From Euglena gracilis (taxonomy: Eukaryota > Euglenida > Euglenophyceae > Euglenales): a DNA stretch of 64,000 nt. The stretch lies in assembly GCA_039621445.1 (NCBI GenBank), contig CP154955.1, positions 39,068,426 through 39,132,425 of the forward strand. The letters run 5' to 3'. Shown one piece after another: positions 29,116 through 41,100 of the stretch (position 1 is its first letter; each line of letters begins with the position of its first letter). The notes under the pieces are model-generated. The model did no database searches. It was given only the letters and a program-made list of their open reading frames with translations, and was not told the DNA's origin. A program made the translations under genes and the position numbers.

Positions 29116-29431
29116 GCAGCATTGCGGTGAAAGAAATATTGAAATATTTCACTTGAAATATTTCATGAAATTTCAGAATATATTTTCCCCTCGGTGAAAG
29201 CTTTGAAATATGGACTCTTCCTGCCGAATAGGAAAAATGGCGAGGTCTTGGTGGATCCTTCATGGATGCAAAAGTAAAGGGAAAAGTCAAAGGAAATATT
29301 TTTCATTTTCGAAACATTTCCGAAATGAAATATATTTTCCCAATCTTTCAAAAGATACCCAATGCCACATTTGTGGCCAACCACAAATTTCAAGCTCAGG
29401 TCCTCAACAAGTGAGGCGTTCAAAAAGCACT

Positions 29432-29662
29432 CTAACCCTCCCCCCCCCTAATAGAAGCACGGGGCCGCTACAAGCACAGGGTCCAAATAAAAGCGCGCCC
29501 CCCGCCGCCGAAGGTGGCGGCCCGCTACAAGCGCACACCCCCAGGATTTCTAAAGGAAATCAACAAAAATCGTGCAGCTTGGGTCCAATAGAAGCACACC
29601 CCCTGCTGCCGGAGGCGGCGGTCTGCTATAAGCGCACCCGTGCTTCTATTAGGGGGGGTTAC
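29432..29662. mobile_element. C-tract MITE
   Basis: Inverted ends 'taaccc' + C-tract + 'taatagaagcacggg' at the left and the mirror 'cccgtgcttctatta' + G-tract + 'ttac' at the right. Inside are repeated 'gaagcac' / 'aagcgcac' motifs and 'ggcggc' palindromes. Confidence 0.7.
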
Positions 29663-29739
29663 AACACACAGAAATGAAAATGAATAGAAACACAAGCCAC
29701 CAGTCTGGAACATAGGGAGGCAGGAACATTTGGTAGGAT

Positions 29740-30000
29740 CGGCCCACCCCCCTTTTTAAGCCCCCCCCCCCTTTGGACTGTACCATTTTGGCCAAAAAAA
29801 AACGTCAATTTTCAAAATATCTCCAAAATGAAGCCAAATCAAAGGAAATGTACGGAGAGCTATTTTGAAGCCCTTGGAATGAACTATTCGGCCATATTTT
29901 GATTTCCACGCAACTTTCTGCCTAGCCCGAGATATGGCCGGTTTCGGCCAACGGGTCAGTGTGTACACTTTCTCCACTGGTGGACTTAGCCGTTGGGCAG
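29740..30000 (+). repeat. Fragment of the composite dispersed repeat
   Basis: 'cctttggact' C-tract, 'aaaatgaagccaaatcaaag' and 'cagaagccc'-like modules as at 15,490-15,660. No gene. Confidence 0.6.
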
Positions 30001-30079
30001 TTTTCCTCTTCACTTGCCAGGATTGAAGTTGGCTGGCTCGACCAAGAGGGTTGCTTGGAATTTGGGTGTGACGTACATA

Positions 30080-30567
30080 CTCGTAGTTAGTGCGCTGCGG
30101 CGCTCATGCCGCGGCGCAAAAAAAAAAAAATTCCGCGGTGGTCGTGGCGCACAGAAAGATTTTTGCCGCAGCTGTCGCAGCACAAGCAAAATTTATTGCC
30201 GCGGTGGTCGCGGCGCAAGGGGAAACTTTTTCTGCCGTGGTTGCGGCGCAAAAAAAAAAATTTCTGCCTGGTCAAGAACGTATTGGCAGCAACACAACAC
30301 CCAACGCTTTTTTTGGTGGAAACAATTAGATTGCTAGATGGTGGATCTATGAAAACAAACAAGAACGCTTTGGATAAAAAAATGCAATTGACGCGGTGGT
30401 CGTGGCACAAACTTCAAAAGTTTCCGCGGCGGTCGCGGCGCACACATAAACCGGTGCCGCGGCATTCGCGGCACACATAAAAAATTTTGCCGCGGCGCTG
30501 CTAGTTACAAAAAAAATTCCGCGGTGGTCGCGGCGCACGGAATTTTCCCGGTCGCACTAACTACAAG
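30080..30567. mobile_element. MITE with TA flanks and 'ccgcgg' sub-repeats
   Basis: Ends 'ctcgtagttagtgcg' and 'cgcactaactacaag' are inverted repeats (one mismatch), flanked by TA at 30,078 and 30,568, as in Tc1/mariner insertions. Internally about eight copies of 'ccgcggtggtcgcggcgca'. Confidence 0.7.
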
Positions 30568-30743
30568 TATGGTGGCGTATGGTGACCTCAATCGCCACAG
30601 GTCCGGCGTTGTTCAGGTCGTAGATTTTTGACGTCACCGGGGCACGAGGCCACCCCACGTGCTCATTTGCCAATTACCCCAAACCGAGTGTCACAGAAAG
30701 GTTCCAGCCCAGGAGTTCAACCAGCCCTCAGGGAGCGTGGAGC

Positions 30744-30910
30744 CCAAGGTTCCCGTTTTTTTAAAAAAAAGCAAAACAAACTTTCATGAATAAAAAACAG
30801 TTTAAGAACGGTTTTTTGTTTCAAAAAAAAGGTATTTTTATAAATAAAACGCTACAAATAGGAAAAAACCTGTTTTAAACAACTTGTTTAAAAGCAGCCG
30901 GGAACCTTGG
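30744..30910. mobile_element. AT-rich MITE with 12-bp ends and 6-bp TSD
   Basis: 'ccaaggttcccg' and 'cgggaaccttgg' are exact inverted ends. 'tggagc' is duplicated directly on both sides (30,738-30,743 and 30,911-30,916). Confidence 0.75.
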
Positions 30911-30950
30911 TGGAGCTCCAAAGGTTCCAAAATCAGTGGCCTTCTTCGCA

Positions 30951-31310
30951 ATGTGCGTGTGCCATGGCTTGGCAGTGGAGAAGGAGGCAGAATGCGTTGT
31001 AGGCATGAGGCCCGAGGACATCCTGCTCCTTCAATGGTCGAGGGAGCAGCACGTGGCTGTGAATGACTGCCTTGAGTGCTTTCGGACAGCCTGGCCGGGG
31101 GCAAAGGATGAGAAGCCCCTCCCATTGACCTCGCATCAGTACTTGGATCTGAGGTCTGGGAGGAGCGGATGCTCGGCGAGCCACCCTGGGTGGCTTCAGG
31201 TCCGGCAAGTCAAGGTTCCATGGGCAGCCGAACGTGTGGTGAAGGCCTGGACTCCGTGGGGCTCTCCGCACCCGACGCTCCTGACCGCTGCTTCTACCGA
31301 CCCTCAGTAG
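30951..31310 (+). CDS. Hypothetical protein or exon
   Basis: 120 codons from the ATG at 30,951, preceded by an acceptor-like 'aatcag'. Composition is protein-like, unlike the surrounding repeats. The stretch GMRPEDILLLQW is reminiscent of the first catalytic box of tyrosine recombinases (Arg followed by an acidic residue and Leu-rich text), but no other catalytic box follows. It could be an internal fragment of the recombinase element or an unrelated host exon. Confidence 0.3.
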   Translation: MCVCHGLAVEKEAECVVGMRPEDILLLQWSREQHVAVNDCLECFRTAWPGAKDEKPLPLTSHQYLDLRSGRSGCSASHPGWLQVRQVKVPWAAERVVKAWTPWGSPHPTLLTAASTDPQ

Positions 31311-31907
31311 TAACTGCTTTGTCACGCTGTTTTGGGCATATATTAATTTTTAGAGAATCCCCCCATTGTGTCCGTGCTTGAACTCCATGCACCATCCTCA
31401 ATGACAGACAATGTGCTGGAGTTATTCTTCACGTTTTCCAAGTTTAACAGTTTTCCCTTATCCGTTACGCCCCCTTGCGGTCATGGCACGACGCCTTGCT
31501 TTCCTCTTTCAGGGGTATTGGTGCGTAGGGTTATTGGGGGGTAATGGTCAGAGTTGTTAAGGAGTTTTCATTGGTTTCAGCCCCATGTTAGAATTGCGCC
31601 ACACACAAACCACCCAAATGGCCGAGAAAGGTCAAACAGACAGCACTCTGGTCGTTTAAAGGCATCGCACCATTACCGAAAGGGGGGCGGTTCGTCGTAC
31701 CATATCAGATAAGTAAGTAAAGGGATTACATTTTGTGTCTCTACATTTTGACACCTTGGTTGGAATTTCAAACTTTGAGTTCCATTGTTCAAGGAGCCAA
31801 GAATCCGGACCAATGTCAAAGCGAAGTTATTTTCCACAAAGACTTCAATCAAAATCAGCAATGATTTTTGTTTTCTTCTTGCAGATTGGTCATAAAATTT
31901 CTTGGAA
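31311..31907. other. Upstream region of the PKA-R gene
   Basis: No gene seen. A polypyrimidine tract and 'cttgcag' (31,879-31,884) lie 24 bp before the start codon, so the ATG exon may be preceded by a non-coding exon. No TATA-like box stands out. Confidence 0.35.
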
Positions 31908-32138
31908 ATGACCTCTTTTGGCGGCTTTTCCTTTGGGGTGGCCGCAGCTGAGGACGATCACGACGATCACGACGATTCCGAGGTGAAAAGCCCAAACAGC
32001 TCCAGTCTGCAAGTTCCCGTGAGTCGTGGAAGAAGGCAGACCGTGAGTGCTGAGGTTTATGATGCATCAAAGGAAGAGGAAGAATTTCACCCAGAGGAAT
32101 ACCCGAAAAGTGCAGAAGATGCTGAAAAGCTTACAAAG
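31908..32138 (+). CDS. PKA-R exon 1
   Basis: ATG at 31,908, 77 codons, donor GTGTTT at 32,139. Carries the acidic N-terminus and the RRQTV site, followed by a Glu-rich stretch. Confidence 0.88.
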
Positions 32139-35100
32139 GTGTTTTTGGTTTCCATGCATCTTTGGGGGTCGGCACGCCATAGCATCTTTGGGGTCAGCAC
32201 GCCATGGCGAGCCAGCTGGCTGGGGGGGGGGGGGGGTTTTTGGCGTGGCGGGGACGCGCGGGGTCCACGTTGGGTGAAATGCAATAATCTCAAAAATTGT
32301 CCGCTGGGCCAAAAAAGGTTGCCAAAATCCTCATTTGGGCAAAACTTCTTTTTTTTGCGACAATGTCTTTCAGAAAGAAATCAATTCTTTCGTTTTTGGG
32401 TGTTTTTGGAGACATAATTATCGAAGTGCAAAAAAAAAGAAGATTTTTTTGTGGATTTTTGTGTTTTTCATGGATTTTTGTGATTTTTGTGTTTCTTGGT
32501 GCTTTTGATGACTTTGAGATCCAGAAAATTTCAAATTGGGGCTTTTTTTTTCAGGGCTTTTTTTTGCCGAGGCGTGGTGAGGGGATTCACTTCACCATGC
32601 CCCCCCATATAAGACCCCCCCCCTGGCCGGCCAAAGGCTGGACCAACCTCCCCCCTGGGATTTTGGCTCCCAAGGGGGGTCTTACATGGGGGGGGGGCAT
32701 GGTACGCCTTTGACCACCCTGGGGAGTAGTATTGCAGCGAAAGAAATATTGAATTATTTGGCCCCGAGCGAGAAATTGGTGATGGACTTTTTGGTGGTCG
32801 CTGGCGACTAGTCGCTAGCGACCATGGTCGCTAGCGGCCATTTTCCAGCGACTAGTCGCTAGTGACCGTTGGTGATAAGGCTGGTCGCTAGCGACCAGTC
32901 GCCAGCGACCACCAATTTTAAGTCCACCCCCCCCCCTCTAAAAAAGTTTTTAAGCCCCCCCCCCAAAAAATTCATTCAAATATGAAGGAAAATGACTCAA
33001 AACCCACCCAAATGCCTTCAGAAACCCCCATTCGGGGGTCCATCTGCAAAAAAAATTGGGTAATATCTTCTTTTTGCGCCAGTTCTGTGAAACTTGTCTT
33101 TGTCCAGGAGTTAAGGAGCACGATTCGGCCTTCCTTGCCTTGCCCACACAAGGGGGCCCGGAGGGGATTTTGTTATTGGAGGGCGGTGGGGGGGGGGCGG
33201 GGGGGGGGGGGGGCTGCGCCCCCCCCCCCCCCCCCCGCCGGACGACCAAGGGCGCGAAGGCGCCTTTGCCAGGCTTCTTTTTAAGTCAGCAGACCCCCCC
33301 CCCCGGGGGGGTGGGGGGGTGGTTGGGTAGGTCCAGGCCGGCCCCCCCCCCCGGGGGGGGGGGGTCCCGCGCCGGAGGCGCTGGGTATACCTTTTCGGCG
33401 CGAAGCGCCGAAAATTTTTGGAAATTGCCTTTAACGGGCCCGATTTTGGGGGGTCCCCGCCCCCCCCCCCCGGGGGGGGGGGGCCCGGCCCACCCTGGGT
33501 GGGTGGGGGGGGACCCCCCCCCTCCCCCCCCCGGGGGTCTTAAAAAGAAGCCTGGCCTTTGGACTGTTTTGTTTACGGTGCGCGTGGCATTACATGCGCG
33601 CCTGGCCCTGGGTCGGTTACCCCCCGGAGGGGATTTTGTTATTGCAGGGCGGGGGGGTGCGGGGGGGGGGGGGGCAGCCAGGGTTTGATATGAGGAGGGC
33701 GTACATGGTTTAGGTGGGGGGGTGTCCCCCCCACCCCCCCCCCTCCTGGCCCGCAGGGGGTGTCCGGACCACCCCCCCCCTCCTGGCCCGCAGGGGGGGG
33801 TCCGGACCACTCCCCCCCACCTGTCCTTATATCGAACCCTGGGGGCAGCCCCCCCCCCCCCCCCCGCTAGACGACCAAGGGCGCCGAAGGCGCCTTGGGA
33901 CTGTTTTGTTTACGGTGCGCGTAGTTCGCATATCGGGGTTCCTTCGGGAGCACGATTTGGCCCTCCTACTACGGCCTCCTCCGGGGGGGGGGTCGCCCCG
34001 ACCCCCACCCGTCCAACTGAACTCCTGGACAAAGACAACTTTCACAGAACTGGCGCAAAAAGAACATATTACCCAATTTTTTTTGCAAATGGACCCCCGA
34101 ATGGGGGTTTCTGAAGGCATTTGGGTGGGTTTCGAGGTATTTTCCTTCATATTTCAATGAATTTTTTTTTTGGAGGGGGGGCTTAAAAAAATTTTTAGAG
34201 GGGGGGGGGACTTAAAATTGGTGGTCGGGCCGACTAGTCGGCCCGACCACCAATGGTCGCTAGGCCATCACCAACAGTCGCTAGCGACTAGTCGCTAGCG
34301 ACCACCATCACCAATTTTCCGCAATGAGCCAACTTATTTCACTTGAAATATTTCATGAAATTTCAGAAATATATTTTTATTTTTATTTTATCTTTTATTT
34401 ATAATCTTTCCCCTTGGTGAAAGATTTAAAAACGTGTTCAGCCCGCCAAATGCCTGGCTTGAAATTCGTGGTCATCGGCTCTACTACAAAAAAGGGGTGG
34501 CGGACGCCGGTTCTGTCCAAAACCCGGCGTTCCAAACGCCGGTTCCGTCCGAAGGACGGAACCGGCGTTTGGAACGCTGGGTTTTGGACAGAACCGGCGT
34601 CCGCCACCCCTTGTTTAAAGCGGCGTTTTAGAGACGCCGGGTTCAGGACAGAACCGGCGTCCCCACCCTTCGGTCAAAGGACACTCCCAGGACCAATCTC
34701 CGACCACTTATCTGCAATGTCACGCCACCTTGCATTTCACCAAATTTCGGCGATCGCGAGGGTATTTCTGGCTGTGTCGATCGTCTGGGTACAAACCCAC
34801 CCCTCAATCGAAAGCTCTTTTCATCAGACGACTGGCGATCACCACCAAATTCAGCGATGCCGCCTGGAGCTCTTACTTTCTGTCACTGGGAAATCCTAAT
34901 TTCACAACTCTGGTGCCCCCCGGGACCCCTCAGGTGGTCGCTTCGAAGAGAAGAAACGTTTCTGTAAGGTTTATTCAGCATCTTAAACCAAAAATCACTG
35001 AAAACTACCACAAATTTCGACTAAGATTCTGGCCGATCCGACGATCGCGAGCGTATCTCTGGCTGCGTGCAACGTTAGGGTACCAAGTTACCCCTCGATC

Positions 35101-38100
35101 TAAAGCTCTTTTCAACAGACGACCAGCGGTGCTCATCAGATCTTTCCACGCCGCACGGTACTCTTTATCAAAATCTGGGCCAATTTCACCAAATTTGGAC
35201 ATCCACCTCACTGGTCCCCAAATGGCAAAAATCATTGTCCTACATGGTTAAAACAGTCATACCAGGAGCTTTGGGCCACTTTTGGGCCCTTTTTGGTGAC
35301 ATTTTTAGGAATGAAAATCGGACGCCGGGTTTTGGACAAAACCGGCGTTCCTAACGCCGGGTTTTAGGACAGAACCGGCGTCCGAAAACCCGTGGGGGGG
35401 GACGCCGGTTCTGTCCTGAAACCGTGTATTGGGGCTCTGGCTTCACGCCCGAACCGGCGTTCCAGAACGCCGGTTCGGCGCAGAAAATTTTGCGCCGAAC
35501 CGGCGTTCTGGAACGCCGGTTCGGGCGGGAAGATGGCGTCCAGGGGACCGAAAATAAAAAGTGCCAAAAAATGTTCAAAATGCTTAGTAGACATGTGGCA
35601 ATCACATCTGAGCAGTTTTTGGGGGGTAATTGGCCATATATTGGGGTATTTTGTGCAACAATTTCCATTTGGCCGAATTTGGGGAATTTTTGAAATAGAA
35701 TACCATGCAGCACGGCTGAAATCTGAGGCCATCTGCTGAAAGCCCTTGAGAAGAGCTTTGGATCGATGGGCAACATGGCTGGTGAAACATCGGAGTTTCG
35801 CCTTTGCAAACAGGGTCGGAAAATGCGATCGCCGATTTTCAGAGTGCTCTGCAGTATAGCTGAGTTCTGTGGGTACCAAATGAAAGGCCTTGGCGAGAGC
35901 TTTCGATTGATATGCTGTAAGGCACCTAAGGTGTGGGATTTCACAAATTAGGATGTCAAATTTTGGAATGCACGATCGCTGAAAATAAGCGCTGTATGGA
36001 TTATTGCTGAATCCTGTGGCCATCTGCCAAAAGCACTTGAGAAGAGCTTTCGATCGATGGGTAACATGGCACCAGATCTGTGAAAACTTCAATTGGCCGA
36101 TCGACATGGCCATGCGCCCAAAGGAGCCCAAAAATGCTCCAAAATGTTAGAAAAATGGGCATTTAGGGCGAAACTGGCCTGGGTTCCTTGAACGCCGGTT
36201 CGGGCGTGAAGCCAGAGCCCCTAATCCACGGTTTCAACAACTGTGTCCAGAACGCCGGTTCGGACCACGGAACTGTGTTCCAGAACGCCGGTTCGGGCTG
36301 CCGCCCGAACCGGCGTTCTGGAACACAGTTCCGTGGTCCGAACCGGCGTTCTGGACACAGTTTTCGTATCAGAACCCGGCGTCTCAAACGCCGGTTTATT
36401 GCGGGAAATTGGTGATGGATTTTTTGGTGGTCGCTAGCGACTAGTCGCTAGCGACTGTTGGTGATGGCCTAGCGACCATTGGTGGTCGGGCCGACTAGTC
36501 GGCCCGACCACCAATTTTAAGTCCACCCCCCCCTCTAAAAAATTTTTTAAGCCCCCCCCTCCAAATTTTTTTCATTGAAATATGAAGGAAAACGACTCGA
36601 AACCCACCCAAATGCCTTCAGAAACCCCCATTCGGGGGTCCATTTGCAAAAAAAATTGGGTAATATGTTCTTTTTGCGCCAGTTCTGTGAAAGTTGTCTT
36701 TGTCCAGGAGTTCAGTTGGACGGGTGGGGGTGCGGGGGGGGGGGGGGGGGTGACCCCCCCCCCCCCGGAGAAGGCTGCAGTAGGAGGGCCAAATTGTGCT
36801 CCCGAAGGAACCCCGATATGCGAACTTAGTCGGCCCACGCGCACTGTAAACAAAAGCCAGGCGCGCACCGTAAACAAAACAGTCCTAAGGCGCCTTCGGC
36901 GCCCTTGGTCGTCTAGCGGGGGGGGGCTGCCGCCCCCCCCCCCCCCCGCACCCCCCCCCCGCCCTCCAATAACAAAATCCCCTCCGGGGGGTAACCGACC
37001 CAAGGGCCAGGCGCGCATGTAATGCCACGCGCACCGTAAACAAAACAGTCCTAAGGCGCCTTCGGCGCCCTTGGTCGTCTAGCGGGGGGGGGGGGCGATG
37101 CCCCCCCTCCCTCCCCCGCACCCCCCCGCCCTCCAATGACAAAATCCCCTTGTGTGTGCAAGGCAAGGAAGGCCGAATCGTGCTCCTTATCTCCTGGACA
37201 AAGACAACTTTCACAGAACTGGCGCAAAAAGAAGATATTACCCAAAATTTTTTGCAGATGGACCCCCGAATGGGGGTTTCTGAAGGCATTTGGGTGGGTT
37301 TCGAGTCATTTTCCTTCATATTTGAATGAATTTTTTTTGGAGGGGGGGGGCTTAAAAACTTTTTTAGAGGGGGGGGGTGGACTTAAAATTGGTGGTCGCT
37401 AGCGACTAGTCGCTAGCGACTAGTCGCTAGCGACCCTATCACCAATGGTCGCTAGCGACTAGTCGCTAGAAAATGGTCGCTAGCGACCATGGTCGCTAGA
37501 GACTAGTCGCTAGCGACCACCAAAAAGTCCATCACCAATTTCTCGCTCGGGGCCGTGGTCATCCAAAAAAAATTCATTCAAATATGAAGGAAAATGACTC
37601 GAAACCCACCCAAATGCCTTCAGAAACCCCCATTCGGGGGTCCATCTGCAAAAAAAATTGGGTAATATCTTCTTTTTGCGCCAGTTCTGTGAAAGTTGTC
37701 TTTGTTCAGGATCATGAACACGTTTTCAATGAGGGCATCTGTGGCAATGACACGTTTTCGATTAAGGCATGTGTGTTCAGGCACGTTTTCAATGAGGGCA
37801 TCTGTGGCAACCCTGGGCCCCGAGCGAGAAATTGGTGATGGACTTTTTGGTGGTCGCTGGCGACTAGTCCCTAGCGACCATGGTCACTAGCGACCATTTT
37901 CCAGCGACTAGTCGCTAGCGACCATTGGTGATAAGGCTGGTCGCGCGACCACCAATTTTAAGTCCTAGGAGATAAGGAGCACGATTCGGCCTTCCTTGCC
38001 TTGCACACACAAGGGGATTTTGTTCTTGGGGGGGGGGGGGGGTGCGGGGGGCAGCCCCCCCCCCCCCGCCGAAGGCGCCTTAGGACTGTTTTGTTTACGG

Positions 38101-41100
38101 TGCGCGTGGCATTACATGCGCGCCTGGCCCTTGGGTCGGTTACCCCCCGGAGGGATTTTGTTATTGGAGGGCGGGGGGGGGGGGGTGCGGGGGGGGGGCA
38201 GCAGCCCCCCCCCCCCCGCCAGACGACCAAGGGCGCCGAAGGCGCCGTAGGACTGTTTTGTTTACGGTGCGCGTGGCATTACATGCGCGCCTGGCCCTTG
38301 GGTCGGTTACCCCCCGGAGGGGATTTTGTTATTGGAGGGCGGCGGGGGGGGGGGGGGGCGGGCGGGCGGGCGGGGGGGGGGCAGCCCCCCCCCCCGCTAG
38401 ACGACCAAGGGCGCCGAAGGCGCCTTAGGACCGTTTTGTTTACGGTGCGCGTAGGCCGACTAAGTTCGCATATCGGGGTTCCTTCTGGAGCACAATTTGG
38501 CCCTCCTACTACGGCCTCCTCCGGGGGGGGGGGTCGCCCCCCCCCCCCCAGACCCCCACCCGTCCAACTGAACTCCTGGACAAAGACAACTTTCACAGAA
38601 CTGGCGCAAAAAGAACATATTACCCAATTTTTTTTTGCAAATGGACCCCCGAATGGGGGTTTCTGAAGGCATTTGGGTGGATTTCGAGTCGTTTTCCTTC
38701 AGATTTCAATGAAAAAATTTTGGAGGGGGGGGGGGCTTAAAATTTTTTTAGAGGGGGGGGGTGGACTTAAAATTGGTGGTCGGGCCGACTAGTCAGCCCG
38801 ACCACCACTGGTCGCTAGGCCATCACCAACAGTCGCTAGCGACCACCAAAAAATCCATCACCAATTTCCCGCAATGAGCCGCAACCCTGAGTAAAAAGCA
38901 AAAAACGGTGTCATGAAAAATCGGCGGGCGGTTGCGAGGCTGGGTGGTCCTCAACGAGTGAGGCGGGTCGGGGGCACTCTACAACACGACAGAAGGCTAG
39001 GTTGCCTTGGAGCACAACGAGACGGAGTGGCGGAAATCACGGAACATGACACGCTTTACACAAAAAAGAGCCATACTTTGGTGGCCGCCGCAAATCTTGG
39101 CAATGAAAATGATATGCCAAACCGCAGGCGTCACAGACAACTTTGTTCAGCTCCACACAATTTGGATTTTTGGGAATGGGAACACCACGTCGGGACACAG
39201 CACGAGGGACAGGGGGTTGGTCAGGGGAGGGAACGGAGCTGCTGACCGCAGGAGCGGAACGTTGCTCGGCGGTGGGAAACACAGACAGAACATCGGTCAC
39301 CATGAAATTTTTCGGTGACCATGAAATTTCAGTGTGCCGCCCGAACCGGCGTTCTGGAACACGGCTTCACGCCCGAACCGGCGTTCTGGACACAGTTTTC
39401 GCATCAGAATTTCTACTGACTTAAATGGAATTCAGGCTGAATTTGTTTAGGTCAGTCGATTTCCATTTCGGCGCCCGTTTAGGTCAGTCGATTTCAGGGT
39501 TGACGTTTTTTTTGTTTTTTTTAAAAAAACAACAACAAAAAAAACATGTTTTTTTGAAAAAGCAAAAATTGACCTTTTCCCTTGCGAAATGACCATTTTT
39601 TGAAGAAAATTTTTCGTGGGTGGTTCGGGTCACGAGGGGGGGTCACGGGGGGGGTCACGAGGGGGGGGGTCACATTTTCGGTGGCCAGATTAGAAATTAC
39701 CGAAAACGAATTTTTGGGGAAAAATCCTTTTTAGACTCCAAAATAGGAATCCCCCAAACGAAAATTAGGAAATCTATCGAAATATTTTGTCAAATTATGC
39801 ATCACCGGCCAAGTTTTTCAGAAAAAAAATGGCCGAAACGGGTCTTAGGTCGGATTGGGGGAGGGGGGTCATGGGGGGAACACCCCTGTGAAGTTTTTTT
39901 TTTCTATACACAAATTGTGGCTGAGCCCAGATTTCAGCCTGAAAACGTGTTCAGCCAGGGGCCCCCGAAGGGGGCCCCTGAACACGTTTTCAGGCTGAAA
40001 TCTGGGCTCAGCCACAATTTGTTTAAAAACGTTTTCAGAGCCCGCCAAATGCCTGCCCTGAAATTCGTGGTCATGATTCACGCAAGGGGTCAAAAACGCC
40101 AATTTGTGAAATTCGGACCCAAAAAACGGCGCCCTCACTGAAAACGTGCCTGAACCCGGATGCCTTCACTGAAAACGTGTCATTGACACAAATGCCCTCA
40201 CTGAAAACGTGCCTGAACCCGGATGCCTTCACTGAAAACGTGTCATTGCCACAAATGCCCTCACTGAAAACGTGTCACCCCCCCCCCTTTTTTTCTTTGT
40301 TTCTTTTTTCCCGCAGCCCTGCCAATATGGCCAAACGCACAGCAAACTTTGTGAATGGTCTTTTGCCACCTCCCCCTAGGACGGACCCCCTTCATGGCAC
40401 CTTGCTGGCACAGGGCAACACAAAGAAAAAGTCCGTAGGTGCAGAGCTTGCTGCTGTTGCCAACTGTTTGGAGTTCGCCAAACTGTGTCAACATCGGCAA
40501 GCCTGTTATCCTGAGCTGGATGCTTTCTTTGTTGCCTGGACGGGATGGGAGCTGGAACCCAGCCTGTTGTTCGATGAGGCGAGCGTCATCGAACAGTGTG
40601 TGGTCCCCTGACCAACCCCCTGTGCCTCGTGCTGTGTCCCGACTGCCAATAAAACACGAGAAATGTGGTTTTTGTGGTGTTGCCATCCCCAAAAATCCAA
40701 ATTGTGTGGAGCTGAACAAAGTTATCTGTGACGCCAAACAAACAAAGTTGTCTGTGAACAAAGTTGTCTGTGATTGGCATATCATTTTCATTGCCAAGAT
40801 TTGGCAAAAGAGCCAAAGTATGGCTCTTTTGTGTCAAGAAACTGTGTTCGGGCCAAGACTTAGGGGGAGCCCAGGGGCGGGGACCGCGACGCCGAAGGCG
40901 CCGCGGTCGCCCCTGGGCCCCCCTAAAACCTTGGCCCAAAACACTGTTCTTGTTTGAAACCGTGTTTTGGGCGAAGATTTAAGATTTTTAAAGTCTCGAA
41001 ATCGGCCCAAACACGGTTTCTTTGTGTAAAGCGTGTCGTGTGCCGTGATGTCCGCCACTCTGTTTCGTTGTGCTCCAAGGCAACCTAGCCTTCTGTTGTG

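Larger units (their letters stand above)
37713..39330 (-). mobile_element. PHD/recombinase-like element, copy 3 (interrupted)
   Basis: 32-bp end units at 37,720-37,810, then foldback element C, then 'gcaaccctgagtaaaaagc' and the 3' part on the minus strand, as in copy 1 (24,230-24,440). Only the PHD-coding 3' portion remains. Confidence 0.65.

Noticed and set aside
33150-33690. Gly/Pro-rich proteins in the foldback elements
   Set aside because: They come from C/G homopolymer runs in the element loop and appear in all six frames.
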